Below are positions 11,239 to 20,045 of a stretch of DNA of 64,000 nucleotides, one piece after another. Position 1 is the first letter of the stretch. Each line of letters begins with the position of its first letter. Made by a program: the position numbers and the translations under genes. Source of the stretch: AWTP1-13 sp963797005 (GTDB lineage: Bacteria > Pseudomonadota > Alphaproteobacteria > Rhizobiales > Hyphomicrobiaceae). The notes beneath the pieces were generated by a model. It saw only the letters and a program-made list of their open reading frames with translations. It had not been told where the DNA came from and did not search any database. The stretch is from assembly GCA_963797005.1 (NCBI GenBank), contig CAWCOF010000011.1, positions 381,065-445,064 of the forward strand, given 5' to 3'.

Positions 11239-11976
11239 CTACGATTTAGGGTTTCCGGTACAGCGGCCCTGCCAATTGGCGCGGATGCCACCAACGGCCG
11301 CACGCTCCAAGCGGGATCGCTCATGGAGGAGCAGACGACAGACATAGTGCGCCGACAAAGCCCCGAACATCTGCGCAATGACGAAGGGCACCACATCGAG
11401 GGGCCGGATGCCAGCAAAGGTGTTTGACAGTGCTCTGGCGACTGTTACGGCCGGATTGGCGAAGGATGTCGAGGCGGTGAACCAATAGGCGGCGGTGATG
11501 TAGAGGCCGACTGACGCCGCTACGGCCGCGCGCTTGGCTCTCAGGGTAAGGAGAATCGTGAGGACCAGGCCGAAGGCCGCGACCCACTCGGAAAACCACT
11601 GTGAAGGACCCGCACGAAGCTTTGAGGAGACCTGCAGCAGGTTCTCCTCGAACATCAGGTGTGCGGCGAAGACGCCGACGAGTGCGCCAAGCACCTGCAC
11701 GATCACGAAGGAGAGCGCCTCCATAGATGAGATCTCTCTTCGAATGGCGAACACGGCCGTAACGGCCGGATTGAAATGCGCGCCGGAAATCGGCGCGAAC
11801 ATAGTGATCAGAACGAAAAGGATGGCTCCGGTCGGGATGGTATTGGCCAGCAAGGCAATCGCGATGTTGCCGCCCGAGAGGCGCTCGCCCATGATGCCCG
11901 AGCCGATCACGGTGGCAAGAAGGAAGGCGGTTCCGAGGAACTCGGCCCCGAGGCGTTGTCCGAGGGAAGCTTGCAT
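11239..11976 (-). CDS. Aquaporin/aquaglyceroporin-family channel of the arsenite locus
   Basis: About 245 residues, six membrane helices and two NPA half-helices (HFNPAVT and FANPAVTVARALS), the hallmark of MIP channels. It is the last gene of a minus-strand set aioB-aioA-DUF2478-aquaporin. In some rhizobia an aquaglyceroporin (AqpS) in an ars operon moves arsenite, so a role in metalloid permeation is a reasonable inference here, though water or glycerol cannot be excluded. The ATG at 11976 is preferred to the GTG three bases upstream. The 143-bp gap to DUF2478 leaves cotranscription open. Confidence 0.85.
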   Translation of the reverse strand: MQASLGQRLGAEFLGTAFLLATVIGSGIMGERLSGGNIAIALLANTIPTGAILFVLITMFAPISGAHFNPAVTAVFAIRREISSMEALSFVIVQVLGALVGVFAAHLMFEENLLQVSSKLRAGPSQWFSEWVAAFGLVLTILLTLRAKRAAVAASVGLYITAAYWFTASTSFANPAVTVARALSNTFAGIRPLDVVPFVIAQMFGALSAHYVCRLLLHERSRLERAAVGGIRANWQGRCTGNPKS

Positions 11977-12118
11977 CACTTCAGCCTTGTCTCGCGCTAT
12001 TACAGATTGTCCGCGGCTCTCGCAATGAGCATCGAGGGAACGCTAGCGCAATGGCATCCGAATTGCGCGATCCTTCTGGTGGACTTGATGAGGCGGGAAA
12101 GCGCCACCCTCCATGCGT

Positions 12119-12664
12119 CTACGCGGCAGACGGGTGCCGGAGACTGCCGTCGGCAATGAAGGACGCCCACGCGATCACCCGTTCCAGCTCGGGCGCGAAC
12201 GCGCAACCGAGGCCGCCATGGAAGTCGATCCAAGCCGCGTCGTATGGCGGGCGGACGGCGGTGAGCACAGGAATGCCAGCTTCGATGGCCGCCGCAAAGG
12301 AGCCGATCAGCCCCCGCCCGAGACTTTCGGCGCGGCCAAAGCGGTTTATGACGAGAAGGTCGACTTTGTCGGCAATCGCGTCGCGAATAACGGGTTCGGC
12401 GTCAAGGAGGCTGCCTTCATCGAGGCGGCAACCGCGCGCGCAAGCGCCGCGGTCCTGCCAAATGTCGTAGGCGCGTCCCGAACGAAGATCGGTGACGAGC
12501 ACGGAGGTCGCACAGTGACCGCCGTCGCTGACCGAACTCTGGATGACGCCGCCGATTTGCAGGCCTCGCAATCGCAAGGCCTGACAAATCGCAAGCAAGA
12601 GCCCGTCGATCTGAAAGCCGCGCTCATAGCGGATGGCGCCGAGGCGCGAAACATGGTCCCACAT
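12119..12664 (-). CDS. DUF2478 protein of the arsenite oxidase locus
   Basis: About 181 residues with DUF2478 hallmarks: an N-terminal GxIxYxRGFQIDGLL helix, a central VTDLRSGRAYDIWQDRG, a Cys-Arg-Leu-Asp motif (GCRLD), the DLLVINRFGRAESLGRGL strand-helix, and PVLTAV. The fold is thought to resemble nucleoside-triphosphatases, and members often sit near molybdenum transport or molybdoenzyme genes. Here it follows aioA by about 80 bp, so a role in cofactor supply or maturation for the molybdoenzyme is plausible but unproven. ATG 12664 is preferred; a TTG at 12724 would add 20 residues. Confidence 0.75.
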   Translation of the reverse strand: MWDHVSRLGAIRYERGFQIDGLLLAICQALRLRGLQIGGVIQSSVSDGGHCATSVLVTDLRSGRAYDIWQDRGACARGCRLDEGSLLDAEPVIRDAIADKVDLLVINRFGRAESLGRGLIGSFAAAIEAGIPVLTAVRPPYDAAWIDFHGGLGCAFAPELERVIAWASFIADGSLRHPSAA

Positions 12665-12743
12665 CCGGCCCTTCGCATGCCTTGAGAAAGGAGTGGCGGC
12701 CGGACGAGACGTCACGGCGGCCAACGATACAGGGGAAGGAAGT

Positions 12744-15209
12744 TCAGAGGCCCTTGTATTCCTGAGCCTTGAAGGTCAGATGTTTGACGCTATCCGGCGC
12801 TGAAGTGAGTTTGCGAATGTTTGCCCAGGTTTGCTTGTAGTTGGGCAAAATAAGTTCGTTGGTACCAGCGTCAACGACGTTGCCTTGCACGCCTGTCGGA
12901 TAGGCGAACTGCATGAAGGTCTGGCCTTTCTTGGCCGAAGGGGTCGGATACGCCATGGCCTGAGTGGAGCCGTCGTCGTTATAGACCTCCACCAGGTCGC
13001 CGGCTGCTACGCCCAGCTCCCTCATATCGTCCGGGTTCACCTGAATGAACGGATACGGCCATCGATCTGTAACGAACTCATTCTCCTGGTCGAGGTAGGC
13101 ACTCTGCCACACATGGTTGGTGCGACCGTTGTTGATGAGATATTTGAACTTCGTCTTCTGCTCCTGCTTGCCGGGAGCCTGCAGCCCGCGCCACTTTGCC
13201 TCCATGAAGGTCGCCTTGCCGTCCTTGCCGCCGAACTTGCCGTCGGCATAGAGGCGTTTGGTGCCGACGATCTTGCCGTTCGCGAATGCGGTGGCCGGTT
13301 CCTGAAAGCCATTTGTGCCCATGGCCCGCAGGCGCTCATAGGTGACGAACTTCCCACCCTTCTCATGCTCGTGGTAGCCGTCCATGAAGGCATCTTCTTC
13401 GGTCTTCCAGTCAAAGCCCTTGAACTGGTCGGCGTACTTGGCGTCACCCATCTCACGCAGGACGCGCTCCATGTTGTTGGCGATACGCGCCGCGACGAGG
13501 CAGTCCGGCATGGAATCGCCGGGGGGGTCCATGTAGCGCTCGGTCAGGCGCATGCGGCGCTCGCCATTCATTGACGTCAGGTTCATTTCGCCCGAGGTCG
13601 CCGCCGGCAGCCAGACATGACAGGCCTCGCCGATCTTGGTCGGCACGATGTCGACATCGACGGCGAAGAGGCCGCCCTTCTTGATCGCGTCCACGATGGC
13701 GGCGACCAACGCCGGTTTGTCGCCGGCCGGTACTGCGTTCATCGCATCCTTCACGATGTCGGTGCGCTTCTTATAGACTTGCTTGAACTTGTGGGCGTTC
13801 AGCGTGGTCTTGTAGTGGTCGCACGCCCAGATGTGGTGCACACCGCCCTTGCCCTCGATCAGCAGCTTGTCGACATAGGCGGCCGGCCGGCCGACATGGG
13901 CATCGGATGGGCGCGAATAGCCTTCCTGGTGACCGCCCATACGCACGCAGCCGCCGCCGGGCCGGCCAACGTTGCCGGTCGCCAATGCAACGTTCACTAG
14001 CGCTGCATTGGTGCGATAGTTGTCGTTGCCCCAGATCAGGCCCTTCTCGTAGCAGAACATCGTGCGCCGGCGCTTGCCACCCTTCGGTTCGGCAATCCAG
14101 GCCGCGGCCTTGGCAATGTCCTCCGCCTTGAGGCCGGTGATCTGCGCGGCTTCGGCGAGCGTCGTCTTGTTCGCGGCGACGGCCTTGTCGAAGTCCTTGG
14201 TCGAAGCGCCGATGAAGGCTTTGTCCTGCCAACCCTTCTCTGCGATGTGGGTCAACAGCGCGTTGAACAGCACCATGTCAGTACCGGATTCGATGGCGAG
14301 GTGAAGTACGCGATCTTTGCCAGCTTCGGCCTCGCAGACGGCGACCGTGGACGTCCGGCGCGGATCGACAATGACAATGCGGGCCGGAGGGTAGGTTTCA
14401 CCGGGAAGCTGTTGCTTCTTCTTGTCCAGGCTGATTCCGCGCAGATTGGGAATCCAGTGATTGAGGAAGTAGTTGGTCTGGGTTTCGTAGGCATTGGTGC
14501 CAACCGCGAAGATGGTGTCGGCGAGCTCCGCATCCTCGTAGCAGTTGTTGAGTTCGCCCACGCCCATGTCGCGCGTGGCATGCACTTCCGAATTGTACGC
14601 GGGGCGGTTATGGATGCGGATGTTCTTGACCTTCATGGCCCCGAAATAGAGTTTCCCCGTCCCCCAGGTATTCTCGTAGCCGCCGCCGGCGCCGCCGTGA
14701 TCGAATGCGGACACGAACAGATTGTCCTCGCCCCCCGCCTCCTTGATCATGGCAACCGTTACGCGCGCCACCAGATCGAGTGCATCGTCCCAGGATGTGG
14801 GCTGCATCTGGCCGTAGCGGAACACCATGGGAGTTGTGAGCCGCTGGAGCTGGGTCGCACGCGCCTGGGAATAGCTCGTCTCAGCCATGCGCGCGCCGCG
14901 GATCGAGCCGAGCCCGGAGTTCACCTCGCAGGCTTTGTCGGGCTTGATGACGACGTGCACATCTTGCCCATTCTGTCGCACGATATTGTACATCGAGGGC
15001 GCGTACCACGCCTCGGTCTCGGGAAGCTGCTGTTTGGAGAGATCCGTCTTGAAGATGTTCTGGCTCGGGCTGGTGCCGCCCTGCTTGTTCACCGGCCAAG
15101 TGTAGGCGTGATAGCCGCAGCCGACGATGCAGAAATGGCAGGTGACGTTGTGGCTTTTGGCGTTTGCCGGAATGATGGGCAACCGATCGATCTGGCGCTT
15201 GAAAGCCAT
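12744..15209 (-). CDS. aioA: Arsenite oxidase large (molybdopterin) subunit
   Basis: 821 residues, close to known AioA proteins. It carries bis-molybdopterin guanine dinucleotide and one 3Fe-4S cluster and oxidises arsenite to arsenate in the periplasm. The cluster ligands C24-x2-C27-x3-C31 are present, and the position where most DMSO-reductase-family members have a fourth Cys is Ser102 (LGSIRG), as expected for a 3Fe-4S enzyme. The DHGGAGGGYENTWGTGK and RIHNRPAYNSEVHATRD stretches are AioA-like. It has no Tat signal of its own, so it should be co-exported with AioB, whose gene ends 15 bp upstream. Confidence 0.96.
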   Translation of the reverse strand: MAFKRQIDRLPIIPANAKSHNVTCHFCIVGCGYHAYTWPVNKQGGTSPSQNIFKTDLSKQQLPETEAWYAPSMYNIVRQNGQDVHVVIKPDKACEVNSGLGSIRGARMAETSYSQARATQLQRLTTPMVFRYGQMQPTSWDDALDLVARVTVAMIKEAGGEDNLFVSAFDHGGAGGGYENTWGTGKLYFGAMKVKNIRIHNRPAYNSEVHATRDMGVGELNNCYEDAELADTIFAVGTNAYETQTNYFLNHWIPNLRGISLDKKKQQLPGETYPPARIVIVDPRRTSTVAVCEAEAGKDRVLHLAIESGTDMVLFNALLTHIAEKGWQDKAFIGASTKDFDKAVAANKTTLAEAAQITGLKAEDIAKAAAWIAEPKGGKRRRTMFCYEKGLIWGNDNYRTNAALVNVALATGNVGRPGGGCVRMGGHQEGYSRPSDAHVGRPAAYVDKLLIEGKGGVHHIWACDHYKTTLNAHKFKQVYKKRTDIVKDAMNAVPAGDKPALVAAIVDAIKKGGLFAVDVDIVPTKIGEACHVWLPAATSGEMNLTSMNGERRMRLTERYMDPPGDSMPDCLVAARIANNMERVLREMGDAKYADQFKGFDWKTEEDAFMDGYHEHEKGGKFVTYERLRAMGTNGFQEPATAFANGKIVGTKRLYADGKFGGKDGKATFMEAKWRGLQAPGKQEQKTKFKYLINNGRTNHVWQSAYLDQENEFVTDRWPYPFIQVNPDDMRELGVAAGDLVEVYNDDGSTQAMAYPTPSAKKGQTFMQFAYPTGVQGNVVDAGTNELILPNYKQTWANIRKLTSAPDSVKHLTFKAQEYKGL

Positions 15210-15224
15210 GGTTGTTTCCTCCCC

Positions 15225-15746
15225 TTAGAGTACGTTCGACAGGCGGCCGTAGATCAGCTCGTCCACGCCTTCGGCGAAGATGTCGCCGTTGGCGGCGACC
15301 CGCAGCGTGAACTGCGGCAGGTTCTGCGTGGCTTGGCCGATGATCTGGAGTCCGCCTTTTTCGCAGTCGAAGCGCGAGTAGTGCCCGGGGCAGTTCAGCA
15401 CCTTGTCGTTTGCGCTGTAGAAGAGTGGAAAACCCTTGTGCGGGCACAGGGTGGAGAAGGCGACGATGTCACCGTCAGGACCGGCCCCGCCATGCACGCG
15501 CGTGCCCAGCTTGATAAGGACGCCGGGAGAGTCCTTGTCGGGATAACTGACCTCGAACGGGGTGTTGGGCTTGAGCTGGGACAGGTTGGCAAGTCGAGTG
15601 GAGGGATAATCCACCCGCGCCGGCATCGGCTTGGCCTGGGCAGCACTGGGCATGACAGAGGCGGCAGCCGCGCCCGCGGTCGCGAGCGCGCCGCCGCGAA
15701 GGAATTGGCGACGACCAGCATCGACAATTCTCTGGCAACCCTTCAT
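15225..15746 (-). CDS. aioB: Arsenite oxidase small Rieske subunit
   Basis: About 173 residues. A twin-arginine signal (RRQFLRGG at residues 12-19, hydrophobic core, AQA cleavage near 38) is followed by a Rieske 2Fe-2S domain with ligands C101-x-H103 and C119-x2-H122. The residues that form the disulfide in most Rieske proteins are Phe106 and Gly121, so the disulfide should be absent, as reported for the Rhizobium NT-26 enzyme. The ATG at 15746 has GGAGGAGA upstream. It is the first gene of the operon and passes electrons from AioA to a periplasmic carrier. Confidence 0.96.
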   Translation of the reverse strand: MKGCQRIVDAGRRQFLRGGALATAGAAAASVMPSAAQAKPMPARVDYPSTRLANLSQLKPNTPFEVSYPDKDSPGVLIKLGTRVHGGAGPDGDIVAFSTLCPHKGFPLFYSANDKVLNCPGHYSRFDCEKGGLQIIGQATQNLPQFTLRVAANGDIFAEGVDELIYGRLSNVL

Positions 15747-15782
15747 GGTTGGTCTCCTCCAAGTTGCTTTTGTTTGTAGAGA

Positions 15783-15824
15783 TATATCGAGAATTCTAGA
15801 AATAACGCTATATCGAAACTTCGA
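15783..15824. promoter_or_regulatory. Divergent aioB-arsR promoter with candidate operator repeats
   Basis: The 139-bp region between aioB and arsR is AT-rich compared with its surroundings. It holds two direct copies of TATATCGA (15783-15790 and 15809-15816) and an overlapping inverted repeat TCGAA-AC-TTCGA (15813-15824). Such sites between an arsR gene and the structural genes are the expected place for ArsR binding. Not shown experimentally. Confidence 0.4.
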
Positions 15825-15885
15825 GCCTGTCATCTAGCAATCAGGCTCCGGGACGGCTAGAAAGACTGCCAACGAGGTGATTGTG

Positions 15886-16317
15886 ATGAAAAGACAGAGC
15901 CTTGCGGTAGTCGGCCACACCGCGCCCGTCACTATCGGCGATATGATGCCGGGGCCTCACGCGTTGGCCGCGTTGGCCGCGCTCGGTCAGCCGACGCGCC
16001 TCCAGATCTTCAGGCTGCTTATGCGCCGCGAACCGGAGGGCCTGTCGGCGGGCGCGATCGGAGAACAAATCGGCTGTCAGCAGACGACGTTATCGTCGCA
16101 CCTAAGTATCCTGGCGCGCTCGGGCCTGGTGACGGGCGCCCGCAATGGCCGCTTCATCATTTATCATGCCAACATCCGCGGTATGCGCTCGCTGATCGAT
16201 TTTCTTGTGACGGATTGCTGCGATGGGCATCCGGAACTCTGTGGTCTTGCAAGGGGGCAGCAGGTGGCGACCTGCTGCCCACCATCCGCTAAGCAGCGGT
16301 CAACGCGCAAGAAATGA
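15886..16317 (+). CDS. arsR: ArsR-family metalloid-responsive repressor
   Basis: About 143 residues. The winged helix (LAALGQPTRLQIFRLLMRR, then QQTTLSSHLSILARSGLV) is that of ArsR/SmtB repressors. The probable As(III) site is the C-terminal DCCDGHPELC: a vicinal Cys pair plus a third Cys, as in many alphaproteobacterial ArsR proteins. The ATG at 15886 follows GAGG. It is divergent from aioB, so it likely represses the arsenite oxidase operon and itself until arsenite binds. No aioXSR genes are visible nearby. Confidence 0.9.
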   Translation: MKRQSLAVVGHTAPVTIGDMMPGPHALAALAALGQPTRLQIFRLLMRREPEGLSAGAIGEQIGCQQTTLSSHLSILARSGLVTGARNGRFIIYHANIRGMRSLIDFLVTDCCDGHPELCGLARGQQVATCCPPSAKQRSTRKK

Positions 16318-16673
16318 CGCGCTGCTCCACTGATTGCTCCGTGCAAGGCCCGGCAGCGCGTTCTGAAGCGCCACCAGTTGGTTGACCTCGCGCGTGGGCG
16401 CGGGTCGGACTGATCTGCTCTGTCGCACGACATCCCCGTCCAGATCGAGCACGCAGACGCGTGGAACCGTGCCGTCTAATTCTCGCCATCCACGCTGCGC
16501 GTGGACGCCTACCGGGCAAAGCGAATAACAGGTCCCTTCGTAAGCGGCACGAACCGCCCGCCGGGTAGCCCTTAGTTGCGCACCCTCTTTTACCTAAGCC
16601 ATCGTTTGCGATAGTCTGCTCTTGAAGGCATAGCCTGAAGGCATAGACGCCAATCACGGAGGCGGATGCCCAA
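16318..16673. other. Intergenic stretch with a start-less minus-strand open frame
   Basis: On the minus strand a frame stays open from about 16590 to a TGA at 16300 (overlapping the arsR end) and contains a protein-like stretch (GTVPRVCVLDLDGDVVRQSR), but it begins after a TAG and has no usable start. It may be a remnant of a decayed gene. Nothing else is recognised. Confidence 0.25.
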
Positions 16674-17231
16674 ATGTCACAAAGCCCGATCAGCTACTTC
16701 ACCGACCTGGCGGCCTCTCCGCTGTTGGCAGGCGCCCTGTCGGTCTTCGCACTTACGCATTTCGCGCGACACGCCCTCATCGAGTGGGGGCTATTGCTGC
16801 CGATCGGAGGCACTTTGTGGACGCTTGCCGAATACATCACGCATCGCCTCATTTACCACCGCATCCCTGTGTTCGAGAAATACCATGAGGCGCACCACAG
16901 CGACCCACGTGCTTACGTCGGCGCGCCGCCGCTCGTGGGAACGAGCCTGGTTTTCGCAGTCTCTTTCGTGCCGTTGGCGGTTTACTCCGGCGTTCTGGCC
17001 AACGCCATCACCGTGGGCATGCTCTTGGGCTATACCACCTACATGACTGTTCACCATGCTTGTCATCATTGGACTTTGAGGCCGAGTGCCTATCTGTATC
17101 GCGCGCGGCTGCATCACGCAGTCCATCACTACAAAGACGAGCATGGCAATTTCGGTGTGACTACGTCGTTCTGGGATCGCGTTTTCGGAACGCGTCTTCG
17201 ACCCTCAAGGCGTCGGTCGCTGGCCACATGA
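16674..17231 (+). CDS. Fatty acid hydroxylase / sterol desaturase family membrane protein
   Basis: 185 residues with hydrophobic helices and the diiron histidine set of the family: HRLIYH near residue 58, HEAHH near 70, HHACHH near 128 and HHAVHHYKDEHGNFG near 145. It should hydroxylate or desaturate a lipid in the inner membrane; the substrate is unknown. It is short compared with the larger sterol desaturases but complete in motifs. It lies 356 bp after arsR on the same strand, and no functional link with arsenic is evident. Confidence 0.85.
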   Translation: MSQSPISYFTDLAASPLLAGALSVFALTHFARHALIEWGLLLPIGGTLWTLAEYITHRLIYHRIPVFEKYHEAHHSDPRAYVGAPPLVGTSLVFAVSFVPLAVYSGVLANAITVGMLLGYTTYMTVHHACHHWTLRPSAYLYRARLHHAVHHYKDEHGNFGVTTSFWDRVFGTRLRPSRRRSLAT

Positions 17232-17365
17232 ACTGAGCGCGCGCTGCACGCGCATCGCTATCGTCGATGCGCTTCAGAGTTGACCGCGAATGGAGATCCC
17301 GCAAAGAGCTTCTCGGGGGATCCCTCTGACGACAGGTTTGGTGCAGTCTTTGGTCTCTTGTTGTG

Positions 17366-18025
17366 AAGGTTTTCGGACGCCTGCATGACGACCCCTTCCG
17401 CACGCGCTGACGGCAGGCGTACGAAAAGCACCAATGGACGAAATCGCGAGAGGTGGCGCGACTACGGTGCGGCGGGCTGGACCAGGGTTTGATCGGGACG
17501 CCGACGTTGATGGTGAGGGACGGAACGTCGCGCGAGTAGGTTGATCGAGCCTTCAAGCGAGTGACGCCGTCGCCGGTCTGGAACCAGCAAGCAGCGCACA
17601 CAACCCGAGCGTGCTGGTATGGTTTTTGAGTAAATAGGGGAAAGTAATTCTGGGGTCACTTGTGACTCCAATGGCTTGAGCAAAACGGCAACACGTGCGT
17701 TTCAACAGGAAGTTGTGAGCCGGATCGTGACCGATGCTGAAAGCCAGCAAAGCACGAATGGCTGATGTGCGCGGAACGACGGCGGCGCGAAGCGCGTCCT
17801 GGCACTCGAGTTGCTTCCGACACAGCGTTCCTCATGGTCGCATTGGGGCTGGCGATCTCCGCGACGGTCGAAGCATCGTAGCTGGTGCTCAACGCTCGCA
17901 GAAGAGCTGGCTGCCGCCAACCGTAATGGATGGCCCTGCCCTCTGCGCTATCGATGCTCTCCCCGGTCGCAACGCTTTCCCCAAGGCACCCCGCGCAGCG
18001 GGCTATCGCGGTAGCGATTTCGTCC
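17366..18025 (-). repeat. 660-bp repeat, copy A (inverted relative to 59864-60527)
   Basis: The reverse complement of this segment aligns end to end with 59864-60527. Long identical blocks (for example GAGTCACAAGTGACCCCAGA and CTCTCGCGATTTCGTCCATT) alternate with scattered substitutions, by eye roughly 85-90% identity. Homology stops sharply at both ends. No transposase-like frame is visible, but one 65-codon frame is open in both copies. The rest of 17232-18310 holds no recognisable gene. Confidence 0.85.
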
Positions 18026-18310
18026 GATGGCCCGAAGCTGCCGACTTCCGTGCTGCAGCAGTTCCGTCAGCAATTGGGGGTCTGGTTGCGACAGCCAAGA
18101 TCGGCACCGCAGGGGACAGTCACGTGCGGGGCAGCCGGCTCTCATCTCCTGCCTGCGTTTCGCCCGCTTCTGCGAAATACGGACGGGACAAGAAACTAGT
18201 GCGTGGTTCGACTGGTACATGTGTGCCAGGAATCCGGAACGCAGACAGAACAAACAGGAGAATCGGACAACACCCGCCAAAAATAGCCAAGCAAAATCAA
18301 TTGTAGGGAC

Positions 18311-18360
18311 AGGCGTTCGTAATGCGTGGGTCGGGGGTTCAATTCCCTCCTGCGGCACCA
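18311..18360 (+). tRNA. 3' fragment of a tRNA-Thr (anticodon CGT) gene, probable attachment-site remnant
   Basis: From the anticodon arm onward this reads as a tRNA: anticodon loop TTCGTAA, a five-base variable loop, T-arm GGGGG-TTCAATT-CCCTC, 3' acceptor strand CTGCGGC, discriminator A and encoded CCA at 18358-18360. The 5' acceptor strand and D-arm are missing and the anticodon stem has a mismatch, so it is not a functional gene. Such 3' pieces are commonly left by tyrosine-integrase elements that insert into tRNA genes. Confidence 0.6.
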
Positions 18361-18475
18361 GCTGGTTCATGTGTCTGAATTAAGAGATTACTTTAGGTCG
18401 GGGTAGGCAGCCGGGTAACAAACTTGCGAGCTCATCTGCGTTTCGATGAACGCCATATGGCGCCTAGGGGGCACC

Positions 18476-18816
18476 GTGACACTCATTCTTGCGGCCGTCG
18501 GCAAGGAAACGATCTGGTTGGCCGCTGACCGCAGGCTGACAGCTCGAGGTCGTCAGCAAAATGATGACGCCTGCAAGGTAATGTTCCTCGAGACGACGGA
18601 CGGCGTTGCAATTCTCGGATATGCGGGCCTCGGCGAAACGGCGGCCGGCACGGAGCCATCAGAATGGATGAGCAACTGCTTGCGTGGTCGAAACCTCCCG
18701 CTTGAGCAATCGCTCTCGGTTCTGGCCAAGGCAATAGAATCGCAGATACCCAAGCACCTAAAGAAAATCCCACAAAGCTTGATGGCGCTCCACTCCGTTG
18801 TCGTTCCCGCAAGAAG
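18476..18816 (+). pseudogene. 5' part of an Ntn-hydrolase (proteasome-like) gene interrupted by an IS
   Basis: The N-terminus TLILAAVGKETIWLAADRRL is typical of proteasome-subunit-like Ntn hydrolases, in which Thr2 after the initiator would be the catalytic nucleophile. The GTG at 18476 puts that Thr right after Met; an ATG at 18446 is also open. The frame runs into the left end of the IS3-family element at about 18817. The remainder of the gene continues after the element. Confidence 0.7.
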
Positions 18817-18900
18817 TGGCTCCACAATTTCGGACGGTAGGGTGAGTGGATTGTCTGCCTGACAGCGGGCACGGTTGTGCCTGCGAATCAGGAGCATTCG

Positions 18901-19212
18901 ATGAGCAGACGACCGAGGCGGAACCACTCGCCGGCCTTCAAGGCCAAGGTGGCGATAGCAGCGATCAAGGGCGAGCGGACGATCGCGCAGATCTCTGAGC
19001 AGTTCGATGTTCATCCGAACCAGGTGACCACCTGGAAGGCGCAGCTGGAAGGCAGCGCCGCGGATGTATTCGATGGTGGCCCCGGCACTGCGCCGGCGGT
19101 GCCCGCGGTGGATGTGAAACAGCTTCACGCCAAGATCGGCGAGCTGACGCTCGAGAATGATTTTTTAGAGGGCGCGCTCACCAAGGCGGGATTGCTGAGC
19201 GCAAGGCGATGA
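18901..19212 (+). CDS. IS3-family transposase OrfA
   Basis: 103 residues with an N-terminal helix-turn-helix (FKAKVAIAAIKGERTIAQIS, then HPNQVTTWKAQL) that binds the IS ends, and a C-terminal leucine-rich helix (IGELTLENDFLEGAL). The ATG at 18901 follows CAGGAG. Its stop overlaps the OrfB start in an ATGA arrangement, with OrfB in the -1 frame as usual for IS3 elements. Confidence 0.92.
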   Translation: MSRRPRRNHSPAFKAKVAIAAIKGERTIAQISEQFDVHPNQVTTWKAQLEGSAADVFDGGPGTAPAVPAVDVKQLHAKIGELTLENDFLEGALTKAGLLSARR

Positions 19213-20045
19213 TCGACCGAGGTCATACGTTGAGCGTCACGAAGCAGGCTGAGGTGGTCGGGATCGCGCGCAGCACGGTGTATTACCTGCCGCGTCCGGT
19301 ATCGGCGGCCGATCTCGATCTCATGAAGCAGATCGACAGGTTGCACATGGAGTTCCCCTTCGCAGGGGCGCGGATGTTGCGCCGTCTCTTGGCTGCCAAT
19401 GGGAGCAAGATCGGCCGTCGGCATGTGAAGACGCTGATGCGGCGGATGGGGATCGAGGCGCTGTATCGCCGTCCGCGCACGACAAAGCCGGAGCCCGGCC
19501 ACAAGGTCTATCCGTATCTGCTGCGAGGCGTGGAGGTCACGCGACCGAACCAGGTGTGGGCGATGGACATCACGTATATCCCGATGGCGCGCGGGTTCGT
19601 TTATCTGGCCGTCGTGCTCGACTGGTTCTCGCGCCGCGTTCTGTCGTGGCGCGTCTCGATCACGATGGAGGCGGCGTTCTGCGTTGAGGTTCTGGAAGAG
19701 GCTTTGGCGCAGCACGGTAAACCCGAGATCTTCAACACGGACCAGGGCTCGCAGTTCACGGGCGCCGCCTTCACCGGCATGCTGGCGAAGAACGAGATCG
19801 CAATCAGCATGGACGGCAAAGGCGCGTGGCGAGACAATGTGTTCGTCGAGCGGCTCTGGCGCAGCGTGAAATACGAGGAGGTCTATCTGCACGCCTACGA
19901 CAGCGTCAGCGCGGCGCGCGAAGGGATCGGGAGCTATCTCGATCTCTACAATCGTCGCCGCCCCCATTCGAGCCTTGACGACCAGACACCCGATCAAGCC
20001 TACTTCGGGCACCGGAGCATGCCGCCGATCCGCTTGGCGGCCTAA
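19209..20045 (+). CDS. IS3-family transposase OrfB (DDE integrase)
   Basis: 278 residues. An HTH_21-like segment (FAGARMLRRLLAANG) precedes the rve integrase core. The catalytic triad is visible: Asp in AMDITYIP, Asp in FNTDQGSQF, and Glu in DNVFVERLWRSVKYEEVY, with the typical RRPHSSLDDQTPDQAY end. The frame is intact, so the element may still be active. Confidence 0.95.
   Translation: MIDRGHTLSVTKQAEVVGIARSTVYYLPRPVSAADLDLMKQIDRLHMEFPFAGARMLRRLLAANGSKIGRRHVKTLMRRMGIEALYRRPRTTKPEPGHKVYPYLLRGVEVTRPNQVWAMDITYIPMARGFVYLAVVLDWFSRRVLSWRVSITMEAAFCVEVLEEALAQHGKPEIFNTDQGSQFTGAAFTGMLAKNEIAISMDGKGAWRDNVFVERLWRSVKYEEVYLHAYDSVSAAREGIGSYLDLYNRRRPHSSLDDQTPDQAYFGHRSMPPIRLAA

Noticed and set aside
12744..15209. 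ArxA (anaerobic arsenite oxidase) instead of AioA
   Set aside because: The Ser at the fourth cluster position, the adjacent Rieske subunit with its Tat signal and the AioA-like length fit AioAB. ArxA loci carry ferredoxin-type and membrane subunits, which are absent.
14247..15779. A 510-codon open frame on the plus strand
   Set aside because: Antisense to aioA/aioB; low-complexity, Gly/His/Val-rich translation.
17948..18383. Open frames on both strands over the tRNA-Thr fragment (ending NAWVGGSIPSCGTS, or starting VPQEGIEPPTHALRT)
   Set aside because: These are the well-known spurious translations of tRNA 3' ends, not proteins.
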